Source: Anaeromyxobacter paludicola (lineage in GTDB: Bacteria > Myxococcota > Myxococcia > Myxococcales > Anaeromyxobacteraceae). Taken from it: DNA of 64,000 nt. The stretch is taken from contig NZ_AP025592.1 of the NCBI RefSeq assembly GCF_023169965.1, positions 2,728,001-2,792,000 on the forward strand, in the 5' to 3' direction. Position 1 is the stretch's first letter; the number at the start of each line of letters is the position of its first letter. The translations under genes were made by a program, and so were the position numbers. The notes beneath the pieces are model-generated. The model was not told where the DNA came from. It saw only the letters and a program-made list of their open reading frames with translations, and made no database searches. This document shows positions 35,684-45,123 of this stretch, piece after piece.

Positions 35684-36823
35684 CTAGTCCGCCGCCGGCA
35701 GCCGGACCCAGAACCGGCTCCCGCCGGCCCCGCTCTCGACGCCCACCGCGCCGCCCTGCGCGTGCGCGAGGTGCTTCACGATGGCGAGCCCGAGCCCGGT
35801 GCCGCCCTGGTCGCGGCCGCGGCCGGCGTCGGCGCGGTAGAAGCGCTCGAAGAGCCGCGGCAGGTGGTGCTTGTCGATGCCCGGGCCGGTGTCGGTCACC
35901 GCGAGCGTGACGCTCGGCCCCTCCGCCGCGCCCGAGAGCGTCACCGCGCCGCCGGCCGGCGTGTACTTGATGGCGTTCTCGACGAGGTTCACCAGGATCT
36001 GCTCGAGCGCGCGCGCGTCGGCCTGCACCCGCAGCGCCTCGGGCAGCGCGCTCCCGAGCGCGAGCCTCCGCTCGGCGGCGGGCGCCGCGTAGAGGTCGAG
36101 GAGGTTGCGCGCCAGCGGCACCACGTCGAGCGGCCCCACGTTCATGGCCCACTGCCCCGACTCGATGCGGGAGAGGTCGAGGAGGTCGCGCGTGAGCCGC
36201 GCCAGCCGGTCGGCGTGGCGGGCGATCATCTCGACGAAGTGGCGGGCCTGCTCCGGCTCGGCCAGCGCGCCGCCGAGGAGCGTCTCGGCCGCCCCGTGGA
36301 TGGCCGTCACCGGCGTGCGCAGCTCGTGGCTCGCGTTGGCGACGAGGTCGCGGCGGGCGCGCTCGGCCTCGCGCTCGCGGGTGACGTCGCGCAGGATGAG
36401 GAGCACCTCGCCGCGCAGGAGCGGCGTGAGGTGGGCCACCAGGGTCTGGCGCCCGCCGGGGAGCTGCAGCTCGAGCTTGCGGGAGCTCCCCTCGAGGGCG
36501 CGCTGCACCGCCTCGGAGAGCTCGGCGCTGCGGGTGAGCTCGAGGGCGGTGAGCCCGGCGGCGCGGCCGTCGGCGGCGAGCGCGTCGGCGGCGACGTTGG
36601 CGGCGCGGACGCGGCCGTTCTTGCCCACGAGGGCGGCGGCGTCGGGGATCGCGGCGAGGAGCTCCCGCTCCGGCTCCTCCTTGGGCCGGAGCCGCTCCGC
36701 CCGCGCCTCGAGGAGATCCGAGAGGAGCTGCACCTCGGGGATGAGCTCCGCGCGCGAACCGCCGGCGAGCTCGGCGCGGAGCGCCTCCACCGCCTCGGGC
36801 ACCGGGTTGCGGAACCGGGCCAA
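35684..36823 (-). CDS. phoR: Phosphate-sensor histidine kinase PhoR, soluble form
   Basis: 379 residues. A PAS-like region (~60-140: LLAAIPDAAALVGKNGRVRAANVAADAL) precedes HisKA with LVANASHELRTPVTAIHGAAETLL, phospho-His166, then HATPase with LVENAIKYTPAGG, VTDTGPGIDKHHLPRLFERFYR and GGTGLGLAIVKHLAHAQGG. No membrane helix is visible anywhere, unlike Escherichia coli PhoR, so it would sense phosphate through the Pst complex or PhoU from the cytosol. Follows phoB after three bases on the same strand. Phosphorylates PhoB when phosphate is scarce. Confidence 0.92.
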   Translation of the reverse strand: MARFRNPVPEAVEALRAELAGGSRAELIPEVQLLSDLLEARAERLRPKEEPERELLAAIPDAAALVGKNGRVRAANVAADALAADGRAAGLTALELTRSAELSEAVQRALEGSSRKLELQLPGGRQTLVAHLTPLLRGEVLLILRDVTREREAERARRDLVANASHELRTPVTAIHGAAETLLGGALAEPEQARHFVEMIARHADRLARLTRDLLDLSRIESGQWAMNVGPLDVVPLARNLLDLYAAPAAERRLALGSALPEALRVQADARALEQILVNLVENAIKYTPAGGAVTLSGAAEGPSVTLAVTDTGPGIDKHHLPRLFERFYRADAGRGRDQGGTGLGLAIVKHLAHAQGGAVGVESGAGGSRFWVRLPAAD

Positions 36824-36826
36824 CGC

Positions 36827-37522
36827 TCACGCCCCCGCGCCGGGGGCCACCAGCCGGTAACCCACCCCGCGCACCGTCTCGAGCAGCTCGCGCGCCGAGC
36901 CGAGCTTCTCGCGCAGCCGCTTCACGTGCGTGTCCACGGTGCGCGTCTCCACCTCGGCCGACATCTCCCACACGTCGGTGAGGAGCTGGTCGCGCGACTG
37001 CACGCGCCCGAGCCGGGCCATGAAGGTGGTGAGGAGCTTGAACTCGAGGGCGGTGAGCTCCACCTCGGCGCCGTCCACGAAGCAGCGGTGCGCCTCGAGG
37101 TCCACGCGGATGGGCCCGACCTCGGACGGCGGGCGCTGCTCGGCCGGCGCGGCGGCGGCGCGGCGGAGCACCGCCTTCACCCGCAGCACCAGCTCCCGGA
37201 CGCTGAAGGGCTTCGTGACGTAGTCGTCGGCGCCGAGCTCGAACCCGACCACGCGGTCCACCTCGTCGGAGCGGGCGGTGAGCATCACCACCGGCACCGC
37301 CCGGGTCCGGGGGTCGGTCTTCACCTTGCGGCAGATCTCGACCCCGGAGACGTCGGGGAGCATGAGGTCGAGGAGGATGAGGTCGGGCACGCGGCGGCGG
37401 AGCCAGCCGAGGGCCTCCTCGCCGCTCTGCGCGAGCAGGGTCTCGAACCCGGCCTGCCGCAGGTTGAAGTCGAGCAGGGAGACCAGATCGCGCTCGTCGT
37501 CGACGATCAGCACCGAGGGCAC
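36827..37522 (-). CDS. phoB: Phosphate response regulator PhoB (OmpR family)
   Basis: 231 residues from GTG 37522. Receiver domain with acidic pair Asp8-Asp9, phospho-acceptor Asp52 in DLILLDLMLPDVSG, Thr in VVMLTARSDE and Lys in DDYVTKPFSVRELVLR. Winged-helix DNA-binding domain (residues ~130-231) with VELTALEFKLLTTFMARLGRV and the recognition helix ETRTVDTHVKRLREKLG, ending in ETVRGVGYRLV. Directs transcription of the pst and porin genes through 11-base-spaced boxes. First gene of the phosphate cluster; divergent from a GGDEF gene. gtgac half-sites 33 bases apart (37546 and 37579) may allow autoregulation. Confidence 0.95.
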   Translation of the reverse strand: MPSVLIVDDERDLVSLLDFNLRQAGFETLLAQSGEEALGWLRRRVPDLILLDLMLPDVSGVEICRKVKTDPRTRAVPVVMLTARSDEVDRVVGFELGADDYVTKPFSVRELVLRVKAVLRRAAAAPAEQRPPSEVGPIRVDLEAHRCFVDGAEVELTALEFKLLTTFMARLGRVQSRDQLLTDVWEMSAEVETRTVDTHVKRLREKLGSARELLETVRGVGYRLVAPGAGA

Positions 37523-37565
37523 GGCCCCTTTATAACGGGCGGCCGGTGACGGACCGGAAGCGTTC

Positions 37566-38615
37566 TTGCAACGCCCCGGTGACGCGCGCCGACGGGTGGT
37601 TGGATGTCCTACCTGGCGAAACGTTGACAAGCCGTTCCCGCGCTGGCTGATCTCGGGGCTCGAGCCCCGCTTGGTCACCTCCCCGCGCCCGCCCCTCCCG
37701 GACGAGTCCACCCCCCTGCCCGGCGCCCTGCCGCACCGGACCGGGGCGCTCCCCATCGCCGCCTGGTTCGGCCAGCTCACGCCGGGGCTCGCCCTCGCCC
37801 TGGCCGTGCTGATGACCGCCTGCGTCGCGGTGGGCGACCTGCTCACCGGCGCGGAGATGGTCTTCACGCTCCTCTACCTCGGGCCGGTGGCCTTCGCGAC
37901 CTGGTTCGTGGGCGCCCGGGCCGGCGCCGCGCTCTCCGCCGCGTCGGCGGCCGCCTCGGTCGCGACCGACCTCGCCACCCGGACCACCCCGCTCCCCGCC
38001 GCGATCCTCACCTGGAACCTGCTCGTCCAGCTCGGCGTGCTCCTCGCCCAGGTGATGCTGCTCGACGCCTTCCGGTCGCGGCTCGAGGCCGAGTCGCAGC
38101 TCGCCCGCACCGATCCGCTCACCGACATCCCCAACCGGCGCGGGTTCCTGGAGGCGGCGCAGCTCGAGGTCGAGCGCGCCCGCCGGCACCGCCGGCCGCT
38201 CACGGTGGCCTACGTGGACGTGGACGATTTCAAGGGCGTGAACGACCGGCTCGGCCACGCCGGCGGCGACCTCCTCCTCGCCACCGTCGCCGCGGCGCTG
38301 CGCGGCAGCACCCGGGCGGTGGACGGCGTGGCCCGGCTCGGCGGCGACGAGTTCGGCCTGCTCCTGCCGGAGACGGACGGGCCGACGGCCGAGGCGCTGC
38401 TCGCCCGCGTGCGCGCCACGCTCGCGGCGGCGGCGCGCGAGCAGGGGTTCGAGGTCACCTTCAGCGCCGGCGCGGTCTGCTTCGTCGAGCCGCCCGGCAG
38501 CGTGGACGAGCTGCTCCGCCGGGCCGACGACCTCATGTACGAGTGCAAGCGCCAGGGGAAGAACCGGATCCGTTTCGCGCAGGTCGGCGGGGAACGCGCT
38601 AGGTTGCGCGGATGA
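37566..38615 (+). CDS. Diguanylate cyclase with membrane sensor region
   Basis: Up to 349 residues. Four hydrophobic segments between residues ~65 and 170 form a membrane input region, followed by GGDEF. The active site is ARLGGDEFGLLLPE, with the I-site RxxD (RAVD) five residues ahead, so product inhibition is expected. Substrate-binding GHAGGD is present in NDRLGHAGGDLLL. Makes cyclic di-GMP. The start is uncertain: TTG 37566 is reported, and a later start is possible because the first ~55 residues are Arg/Pro-rich. The stop overlaps the RlmL-like gene as ATGA. Confidence 0.88.
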   Translation: MQRPGDARRRVVGCPTWRNVDKPFPRWLISGLEPRLVTSPRPPLPDESTPLPGALPHRTGALPIAAWFGQLTPGLALALAVLMTACVAVGDLLTGAEMVFTLLYLGPVAFATWFVGARAGAALSAASAAASVATDLATRTTPLPAAILTWNLLVQLGVLLAQVMLLDAFRSRLEAESQLARTDPLTDIPNRRGFLEAAQLEVERARRHRRPLTVAYVDVDDFKGVNDRLGHAGGDLLLATVAAALRGSTRAVDGVARLGGDEFGLLLPETDGPTAEALLARVRATLAAAAREQGFEVTFSAGAVCFVEPPGSVDELLRRADDLMYECKRQGKNRIRFAQVGGERARLRG

Positions 38616-39850
38616 GATTCTTCGCCACCTGCGCCAAGGGCACCGAGGGCCCGCTCCGGACCGAGCTCTCCCGGATGGGCTTGAAGCACCTCAAGGGCGA
38701 CCGCGGCGGCGTGCGCTTCGAGGGCAAGCTCGAGGCCGGCATGCGCGCCTGCCTGCACAGCCGGATCGCCATGCGCGTCCTGCTCGAGCTCGCCACCTTC
38801 CCGGCGCCCGACGCCGACGCGCTCTACGAGGGCGCCCGCGCCGTCGCCTGGCAGGAGTGGCTCACCGAGCGCACCACGCTCGCCGTGGACGCCTCGGTGA
38901 AGGACTCGGCGCTCACCCACTCGCAGTTCGCCGGGCTGAAGCTCAAGGACGCGGTGGTGGACGTCCTGCGCGACCGGCTGGGCGCCCGGCCCGACGTGGA
39001 CCCGAAGGACCCGGACGTCCGGATCGTCCTGCACGTCGCGCGCGACGAGGCGACCGTCTCGCTCGACCTCGCCGGCCACCCGCTCCACCGGCGCGGCTAC
39101 CGGGCCGCCATGACCGACGCGCCGCTCAAGGAGACGCTGGCCGCGGCGGTGCTGGCGCTCGGGCAGGTGGACCCGGCGAAGCCCTTCGTGGACCCGATGT
39201 GCGGCTCGGGCACCCTCGCCATCGAGCACGCGCTGGCCGCGCGGCGGATCGCGCCCGGGCTGGGCCGGCCCTTCGGGTTCCAGCGCTGGCCGGTGTACCG
39301 CGGCCAGCCACAGTCGCGCTGGGACCAGCTCAAGGAGGAGGCCCGGGCGGCGGTGCTGCCGGCGGCGCCGGCGCCCATCGTGGCGCGCGACTTCGCCGCC
39401 AAGCCGCTCGAGGCGACGCGGCTCTGCGCCGCCGCGGCCGGCGTGCTCGCCGATCTCCGCGTCGAGCGGGCCGACGTGCGCGACCTCGCGCCGGAGTGGC
39501 CGGAGGGGACCCTCTGCACCAACCCGCCCTACGGCGAGCGGCTCACCGGCACCCACGCCGAGCGCGAGGCGCGGCGCGGCGAGGAGGACCGGCGCGGACC
39601 GCGCGGCGGGCGCCCCTCGCCTCACCGCGAGGCCCCGCCCGATCCGCACGAGGAGCGGATAAATCTCAAGAAGCTGACCGGCCTCTACCGCCAGATGGGC
39701 GAGACCTTCCTCAGGCACTCGGGCTGGGAGGTGGTGATCCTCTCCGGCAGCCCGCTGCTCGAGGAGGCCTTCCCCTTCAAGCCGCTCGTCTCGCACCGGC
39801 TCTGGAACGGGCCGATCGAGGCGCGAATGCTCCGTTACCGGATGCCATAG
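38612..39850 (+). CDS. RlmL/TrmN-like class I SAM RNA methyltransferase with THUMP domain
   Basis: 412 residues. N-terminal RFFATCAKGTEGPLRTELSRMG and a THUMP domain (~residues 45-165) bind RNA. The catalytic domain has HRRGYRAAMTDAPLKETLAAAVL, FVDPMCGSGTLAIEHALAARRIAPGLGRPFGFQRWP (SAM motif I plus the RlmL-typical continuation) and LCTNPPYGERL (NPPY catalytic motif). It corresponds to the N2-guanine-methylating half of RlmL; the RlmK half is missing. A charged insert of ~35 residues after NPPYGERLTG is rich in Arg, Glu, Pro and Gly. The ATG overlaps the GGDEF stop as ATGA. Rfam-level target unknown. Confidence 0.9.
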   Translation: MRFFATCAKGTEGPLRTELSRMGLKHLKGDRGGVRFEGKLEAGMRACLHSRIAMRVLLELATFPAPDADALYEGARAVAWQEWLTERTTLAVDASVKDSALTHSQFAGLKLKDAVVDVLRDRLGARPDVDPKDPDVRIVLHVARDEATVSLDLAGHPLHRRGYRAAMTDAPLKETLAAAVLALGQVDPAKPFVDPMCGSGTLAIEHALAARRIAPGLGRPFGFQRWPVYRGQPQSRWDQLKEEARAAVLPAAPAPIVARDFAAKPLEATRLCAAAAGVLADLRVERADVRDLAPEWPEGTLCTNPPYGERLTGTHAEREARRGEEDRRGPRGGRPSPHREAPPDPHEERINLKKLTGLYRQMGETFLRHSGWEVVILSGSPLLEEAFPFKPLVSHRLWNGPIEARMLRYRMP

Positions 39851-40073
39851 CGCGGCGGTGCGCGAGCGCCGGGCCCTCGCCGCGCGGCGTGGCGGCCCGG
39901 CCCGGCGCGCCCCGGCCGGGCCGACTGCACGAGGGGGCCTCCGCGCCAGTCCCGCGGACGCGGGAGGCCTCGCTCCCGATAAGCGGTCTGTGACTCCCAA
40001 CGTGGTCCGCGGCGCGCCGCGCGCGACCTGAAACACTGCCCCCACTCCGCAGAGGCGGAGAGGGGAGGATCAC

Positions 40074-42086
40074 ATGAATCGCAGGGAGTTCCTGAGGTGG
40101 ACCGCGCTCGGCGGCGCGGCGCTCGCGTTCCGGCCGAGGCTGGCCTGGGCCTTTTCCCAGACGGTGAAGCTGCGCAAGTTCATCCAGCCCTTGCCCGGGC
40201 TGGGCGCGGGCGGGATCCCGCTCGCGACGCCGGACCGCGCCTCCATCCCCGGCACCGACCTCTACACCATCGAGGCCGGCGAGTACCGCCACCAGTTCCA
40301 CCCCGACCTGCCGCCCTCCCGGCTGTGGGGCTACGCCGATCTGAACGGCGTGCACGGCTACCTCGGCGGCCTCATCGTCGCCACGCGGGACCGGCCGGTC
40401 CGGCTCCGGGTCCACAACCGGCTGCCGGCGCAGCACCCGCTCCCGGTCGATCGCACCCTCTGCGGCGCCGAGGGCCCGGACAACCGCATCGCGGTCCATC
40501 TCCACGGCGGGTTCGTGCCCTGGACCAGCGACGGCGGGCCGACCTCCTGGTTCTCGCCCGGGAACCTGCAGGGCGAGACCTGCCTCAACCGCAACCCCGA
40601 CGGCTCGGCCGAGTACTACTACCCGAACCAGCAGTCCGCGCGGCTCATGTGGTACCACGACCACGCCATGGGCATCACCCGGCTCAACGCCTACGCCGGG
40701 CTGGCCACGGGCTACCTCGTGACCGACGACGTCGAGCAGGGCTTCCTCTCCGGCGGCGCCCTGCCCTCCATCGGCATCCCGCTCGTCCTCCAGGAGAAGA
40801 CCTTCGTGGACGGCAAGGATCCCAACTACACCTGGGGCCAGGTCGGCGACCTCTGGTACCCGTACCTCTACGAGTGGCAGAGCCCGACCGGCCGCTGGGA
40901 CTACGCGCCCTTCGCGGAGCCGCCGGGCGCGGTCTCGGGGCCGCTGCCGGTGCCCTCCTGCGTCCCGGAGTTCTTCGCCGACACGCCGGTGGTGAACGGC
41001 GCCGCCTACCCCTACCTCGAGGTGCAGCCGCGCCACTACCGGTTCCGGATCCTGAACGGCTCGCAGGCGCGCTTCTACAACCTGCAGCTCTACTACGCCG
41101 ACGCCAGCGGCGCCGAGGCGAACCTCGGCCGGCCCGGCCCGGCCATGGTCCAGATCGGCACCGAGGGCGGCTTCCTCCCCGCGCCGGTGACGCTCAACGC
41201 GCCGCCGCAGCCGATCGGCTTCGACCCGGCCGGCAACGCGGTCCGCTACACGCTCCTGCTCGCGCCGGCCGAGCGGGCCGACATCGTCATCGACTTCTCC
41301 AACGTGCCGCCCGGCTCGCGGCTCGTCCTCTACAACGACGCCCCGGCGCCGTTCCCCATGGGCGACCCGCTCAACGACTACTTCACCGGCGACCCCGACC
41401 AGACCGCCGCGGGCGGCGCGCCCACCACGAGAGCCGGCTTCGGGCCCAACACCCGCACCCTCCTCCAGTTCCGCGTCCTGCCGCTCCAGGGCGCCCGCGA
41501 TCCCGCCTCCTACGACGCCATCGCGCGCGGCCTCGTCCCGCTGCCGCCCGTGCCGGCGCTCGATCCCGCCCACGCCAAGGTCCGCGACCTCACGCTCAAC
41601 GAGGACTTCGACGAGCTGGGCCGGCTCATCCAGCGGCTCGGCACCGCCAGGCAGGCCGGGGTGGACAGCCAGGGGCTGCCGACCTGGGGCCGCAACTACA
41701 TGGACCCGGCCACCGAGACGCCGCGGGCCGGCGACGTCGAGGTCTGGCGCGTCTTCAACCTCACCGGCGACACCCACCCCGTGCACTTCCACCTCGTCAA
41801 CGTCCAGGTGCTGTCGCGCCAGCCGTTCGACCCGGGCGCCTGGAACGGGAAGCCGCGCTTCACCGGCCCGGCTCGCCCGCCCGACGCCAACGAGCGGGGC
41901 TGGAAGGAGACGGTGCGGATGAACCCCGGCGAGTGCACCACGGTCATCATGCGCTTCGACCTGCCGCAGGTGCCCTTCGCCGTGCCGCAGAGCCCGCGCA
42001 CCGGCGGCTACGAGTACGTCTGGCACTGCCACATCCTCGAGCACGAGGAGCACGACATGATGCGGCCGCTGGTCGTGACGCCGTGA
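40074..42086 (+). CDS. Tat-exported multicopper oxidase (CotA/laccase-like)
   Basis: 670 residues. Oxidises a phenol or metal substrate with O2 reduced to water; export through Tat is shown by MNRREFLRWTALGGAALAF. The four copper motifs are intact: HLHGG (His142, His144), WYHDHAMG (His195, His197), HPVHFH (His568, His571, His573) and HCHILEHEEHDMM (His651, Cys652, His653, His657, and Met662 as type-1 axial ligand). Domain order is normal for three cupredoxin domains. Longer than CotA (~510) because of Pro/Gly-rich loops. Strong ribosome site (aggggagg, 40061-40068) preceded by a short hairpin (40045-40060). Function could be bilirubin-oxidase-like, manganese or copper oxidation. Confidence 0.92.
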   Translation: MNRREFLRWTALGGAALAFRPRLAWAFSQTVKLRKFIQPLPGLGAGGIPLATPDRASIPGTDLYTIEAGEYRHQFHPDLPPSRLWGYADLNGVHGYLGGLIVATRDRPVRLRVHNRLPAQHPLPVDRTLCGAEGPDNRIAVHLHGGFVPWTSDGGPTSWFSPGNLQGETCLNRNPDGSAEYYYPNQQSARLMWYHDHAMGITRLNAYAGLATGYLVTDDVEQGFLSGGALPSIGIPLVLQEKTFVDGKDPNYTWGQVGDLWYPYLYEWQSPTGRWDYAPFAEPPGAVSGPLPVPSCVPEFFADTPVVNGAAYPYLEVQPRHYRFRILNGSQARFYNLQLYYADASGAEANLGRPGPAMVQIGTEGGFLPAPVTLNAPPQPIGFDPAGNAVRYTLLLAPAERADIVIDFSNVPPGSRLVLYNDAPAPFPMGDPLNDYFTGDPDQTAAGGAPTTRAGFGPNTRTLLQFRVLPLQGARDPASYDAIARGLVPLPPVPALDPAHAKVRDLTLNEDFDELGRLIQRLGTARQAGVDSQGLPTWGRNYMDPATETPRAGDVEVWRVFNLTGDTHPVHFHLVNVQVLSRQPFDPGAWNGKPRFTGPARPPDANERGWKETVRMNPGECTTVIMRFDLPQVPFAVPQSPRTGGYEYVWHCHILEHEEHDMMRPLVVTP

Positions 42087-42158
42087 GGACCGCGTGACGA
42101 GGCGGCGCGCGGGCCGGTCGCGTCCGGCCCCGCGCCGCCGCGGCGCCCACCGCTCCGC

Positions 42159-44375
42159 TCACCGCCCGTCGATCGCGGCGCGCACGCGCGCCAGCAGCTC
42201 CTCGGCGGTGAAGGGCTTCGGGACCAGCGGGACGCCGGGCGGGAGGAGCTGGGTCCCGTCGAGCCGGTCGCCGGCGTAGCCCGACATGAAGAGCACCCGC
42301 AGGCCGTCGCGCTCGGCGACGAGCGTGCGCGAGAGCTCCCAGCCGTTGCGCTCGGGGAGGAGGACGTCGCTCACGAGGAGCGCGATCGGGCCGGGGTGGC
42401 CTCGGGAGGCCGCGAGGGCGGCCGACGGGCTCGCCGCGTCGAGCACCTGGTACCCCGCGCGCTTGAGGGCGCGCCGGGCGATGCCGCGCACCGCGTCGTC
42501 GTCCTCGACCAGCAGCACCGTCTCCGAGCCGCGGGTGGACGCCGCCTTCGCGGGCGCGGCCGGCGAGGCCGCCAGCGCCGGGGCGCGGCGCGGGAAGAGC
42601 GCGACGAACTCGGTCCCCTGGCCCGGCGCCGAGCGCGCCTGGATGGTCCCGCCGCTCTGGGTGACGAAGCCGTAGACGGTGGCGAGGCCGAGCCCGGTCC
42701 CCTTCCCCGGCGGCTTGGTGGTGAAGAAGGGCTCGAAGAGGTGCTCCATCACCTCGGGCGCGATGCCGCCGCCGGTGTCGCGCACCGAGAGCGCCGAGAG
42801 CGGCCCGGCCGGCAGCCCCGGCCCGCCCGAGCGTCCGCCGTCGCGCTCGTCCACCGTGAGGGTCAGGCGGCCGCCCCCGGGCATGGCGTCGCGGGCGTTG
42901 AGCGCGAGGTTCAGGAGCAGGAGCTCGAGCTGCGCGGGGTCGGCCTCCACCGGGCCCGGCGCGCGCACCTCGACCACCACCTCGATCTCCTCGCCGAGCA
43001 CGCGCGCCAGCATCTGCTCGAGCGAGCGGACCGCGTCGGCGAGCGTGATGAACCGGGGCGCCAGCCGCTGGCGGCGCGCCAGCGCGAGGAGCTGGCGGGT
43101 CAGCGCCGCCGCCCGCTCGCCGGCCGCGACGATGGCGTCGGCGTCGTCGCGCCCGGGGGCGCCGGGCGGGAGCCGCTCCTGCAGGAACCGGCCGCAGGCC
43201 AGGATGGCGGTGAGCAGGTTGTTGAAGTCGTGGGCCACGCCGCCCGCGAGCTGGCCGAGGGCCTTCATCTTCTGCCCCTGGCGGAGCTGCTCCTCGAGCT
43301 GCTCCCGCTGGCGCGCCAGCGCCTGCAGCGACTCCGCCATCCCGTCGAAGGCGCGCACCAGCTGGCCGAGCTCGTCCTCGCCGGCGCGCAGCCCGCTGCG
43401 CGCGCCCTCGTCGCCGCGCGCGATCCGGCCGGCGGCCGCGATGAGCGCCCGGATCCGGCGGACGAGCAGGTGCTCGCCCGCGAGCACCGCGCCGCCGAGC
43501 GCGAGCAGCGACACCAGCCCGAGCGCCAGCAGGTTGCGCCGGACCGCCTCGTTGACGTGGCCGTAGATGTCCGCCGAGGGGACGCCCACCACCACCCGCA
43601 TCGCCAGCTCGCCCACCGAGGTGGCGACCGGCGCCGACGCGTAGATGCGCTCCACGCCGTCCGGGCCGGCGAGATCGAGCGGATCGGTGCGCGCCGCGAG
43701 CCGGGCCAGGAGCGCCGGGTCGAAGGGCGTGCCGGCCTGCCCCTGCGCCGCGGGCCGGACGGCGAGCTGCACCCCCTCGCGATCCATGACCGCGACGGTC
43801 ACGCCGGGCGGGAGCGGCAGCCCCTCGAGCTGCCGCTGCAGCGCGGCCAGGTCGAGGGAGGCGAAGGCGACGGCCGCGAGCTCGCCGCGGTCGCCCCAGA
43901 CCGGCTGCCCGAAGGGCATGGTGAGGACGCCGCGGAGCCGGGAGACGGTGTAGCCGCCCGAGGCGAACCGGCCGGTCTCGATGGCGCGCCGCATGAAGGC
44001 CCGGTCGCCGAGGTTGGTCGGGCGCGCCGCCGGGAAGGCGGTGCAGAACACCTGGCCGCTCGGGAGGACGGCGCCCACGTTGGCGTACGCCGGGGCCGCC
44101 TCGAGGAGCGGCGCCAGGGAGGCGTTGCAGGCGGGGGAGCGCGCGCGCACCTCGGCCATGCGGGAGATGGCGAGGAGCAGCCCGTGGATCCCGTCCACCG
44201 CCCGCTGCTGCTGCTCGGCCACGAGCAGCGCGCGCGTGTGCGCCGTCTCGCGGGCGTCGCGCAGGAGCCGCTGCCGCTCGCTCCGGGCCGCCTGGAGCTG
44301 CAGCGCCAGCGCCGGCACCACCGCGACCAGCACCAGGGCGAGGAGGAGGAGGCGGAGGCTCTTCAGGGAGGCCAG
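42159..44375 (-). CDS. Hybrid sensor histidine kinase (extracytoplasmic sensor, HAMP, HisKA, HATPase, receiver)
   Basis: Residues ~30-270 form a periplasmic Cache-like sensor with [16 protein letters not shown] and [18 protein letters not shown] helix near 275-300 leads to HAMP, then HisKA with [20 protein letters not shown] and HATPase ([54 protein letters not shown]), and a C-terminal receiver with LLVEDDDAV and [13 protein letters not shown]. The standard start would be GTG 44333, which leaves only half of TM1. CTG 44375, with AGGA six bases upstream, restores the full hydrophobic helix ([19 protein letters not shown]), so the longer gene is reported. Encoded after the O-methyltransferase gene. 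Confidence 0.9.
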   Translation of the reverse strand: MASLKSLRLLLLALVLVAVVPALALQLQAARSERQRLLRDARETAHTRALLVAEQQQRAVDGIHGLLLAISRMAEVRARSPACNASLAPLLEAAPAYANVGAVLPSGQVFCTAFPAARPTNLGDRAFMRRAIETGRFASGGYTVSRLRGVLTMPFGQPVWGDRGELAAVAFASLDLAALQRQLEGLPLPPGVTVAVMDREGVQLAVRPAAQGQAGTPFDPALLARLAARTDPLDLAGPDGVERIYASAPVATSVGELAMRVVVGVPSADIYGHVNEAVRRNLLALGLVSLLALGGAVLAGEHLLVRRIRALIAAAGRIARGDEGARSGLRAGEDELGQLVRAFDGMAESLQALARQREQLEEQLRQGQKMKALGQLAGGVAHDFNNLLTAILACGRFLQERLPPGAPGRDDADAIVAAGERAAALTRQLLALARRQRLAPRFITLADAVRSLEQMLARVLGEEIEVVVEVRAPGPVEADPAQLELLLLNLALNARDAMPGGGRLTLTVDERDGGRSGGPGLPAGPLSALSVRDTGGGIAPEVMEHLFEPFFTTKPPGKGTGLGLATVYGFVTQSGGTIQARSAPGQGTEFVALFPRRAPALAASPAAPAKAASTRGSETVLLVEDDDAVRGIARRALKRAGYQVLDAASPSAALAASRGHPGPIALLVSDVLLPERNGWELSRTLVAERDGLRVLFMSGYAGDRLDGTQLLPPGVPLVPKPFTAEELLARVRAAIDGR

Positions 44376-44442
44376 GGCGGGTCCTTTCGAACGCTGCCCC
44401 CCATGAAACGCCTTTCGAGGGCCCGGCGCCAGCGCGGCGTGC

Positions 44443-45123
44443 TCAGCGCACCTTCACGCCCATCGCCAGGCCCTCCTCGGTCGGGAGCATGGTGGCGCGG
44501 AGGCGGCCGCCCTTCGCGAGCCGCTCGTTGAAGCGCTTCAGCGCCTCGACGCCCTCGGGCGCGTGGCGCCCCTCGTAGCGCTCCTGCGCCACGCCGCCCC
44601 AGCCGAAGGCGTTGTCGGCGAGCACCGTGCCGCCGACGCGGAGGTTCTCCTCCGCCCAGGCGAGGTACTCGGGGTAGCCGGTCTTGTCGGCGTCGATGAA
44701 GACCAGGTCGAACGGCCCCTCGCGATCGATCTCGCGCAGCGCGACCCGCGCGTCGCCGACGTGGAGCCGGACCTGCCGCTCGAGCCCGGCCCGGCGGAAG
44801 GTCTCGGCGGCCACCTCGGCGGTGGCGGGCTCGCGCTCGAAGGTGTGGAGGAGGCCGCCCTCGCCCATGCCGCGCAGCAGGCAGACGCCGCTGTACCCGC
44901 CCAGCGTCCCGATCTCGACCGCCCGCCGCGCCCCCGCGGCGCGCGCCAGCACCTCGAGGTGCAGCCCGTCGAACGGGCCCACCTGGATCGGCCGCAGCCC
45001 GGCCGCGACGGTGCGCTCCCGGATCTCGCGCAGGAGCGGGTCCTCCGGCTGGAACACCCGGTCCACCCAGCGCGCCAGCTCCTCGCTGCCCTGCCCGAAG
45101 CCCTTCTCGCCCGCCGCGCTCAT
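44443..45123 (-). CDS. Class I SAM-dependent O-methyltransferase (catechol/caffeoyl-CoA type)
   Basis: 226 residues. Motifs: RRAVEIGTLGGYSGVCLLRGM (motif I), LHTFEREPATAEVAAETFRRAG (acidic residue at the ribose position), and FDLVFIDADKTGYPEYLAWAEENLRVGGTVLADNAFGWG, the DxDK metal-binding and catalytic region of the AdoMet-dependent catechol/caffeoyl-CoA family. It ends with a normal MGVKVR strand. The ATG overlaps the TGA of the thioredoxin-fold gene at 45120 (ATGA), so the two are coupled. The substrate cannot be read. Confidence 0.93.
   Translation of the reverse strand: MSAAGEKGFGQGSEELARWVDRVFQPEDPLLREIRERTVAAGLRPIQVGPFDGLHLEVLARAAGARRAVEIGTLGGYSGVCLLRGMGEGGLLHTFEREPATAEVAAETFRRAGLERQVRLHVGDARVALREIDREGPFDLVFIDADKTGYPEYLAWAEENLRVGGTVLADNAFGWGGVAQERYEGRHAPEGVEALKRFNERLAKGGRLRATMLPTEEGLAMGVKVR

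Noticed and set aside
37566-37740. Additional small gene before the GGDEF domain
   Set aside because: The Arg/Pro-rich first ~55 codons are in frame with the cyclase and are more simply an uncertain start of that gene.
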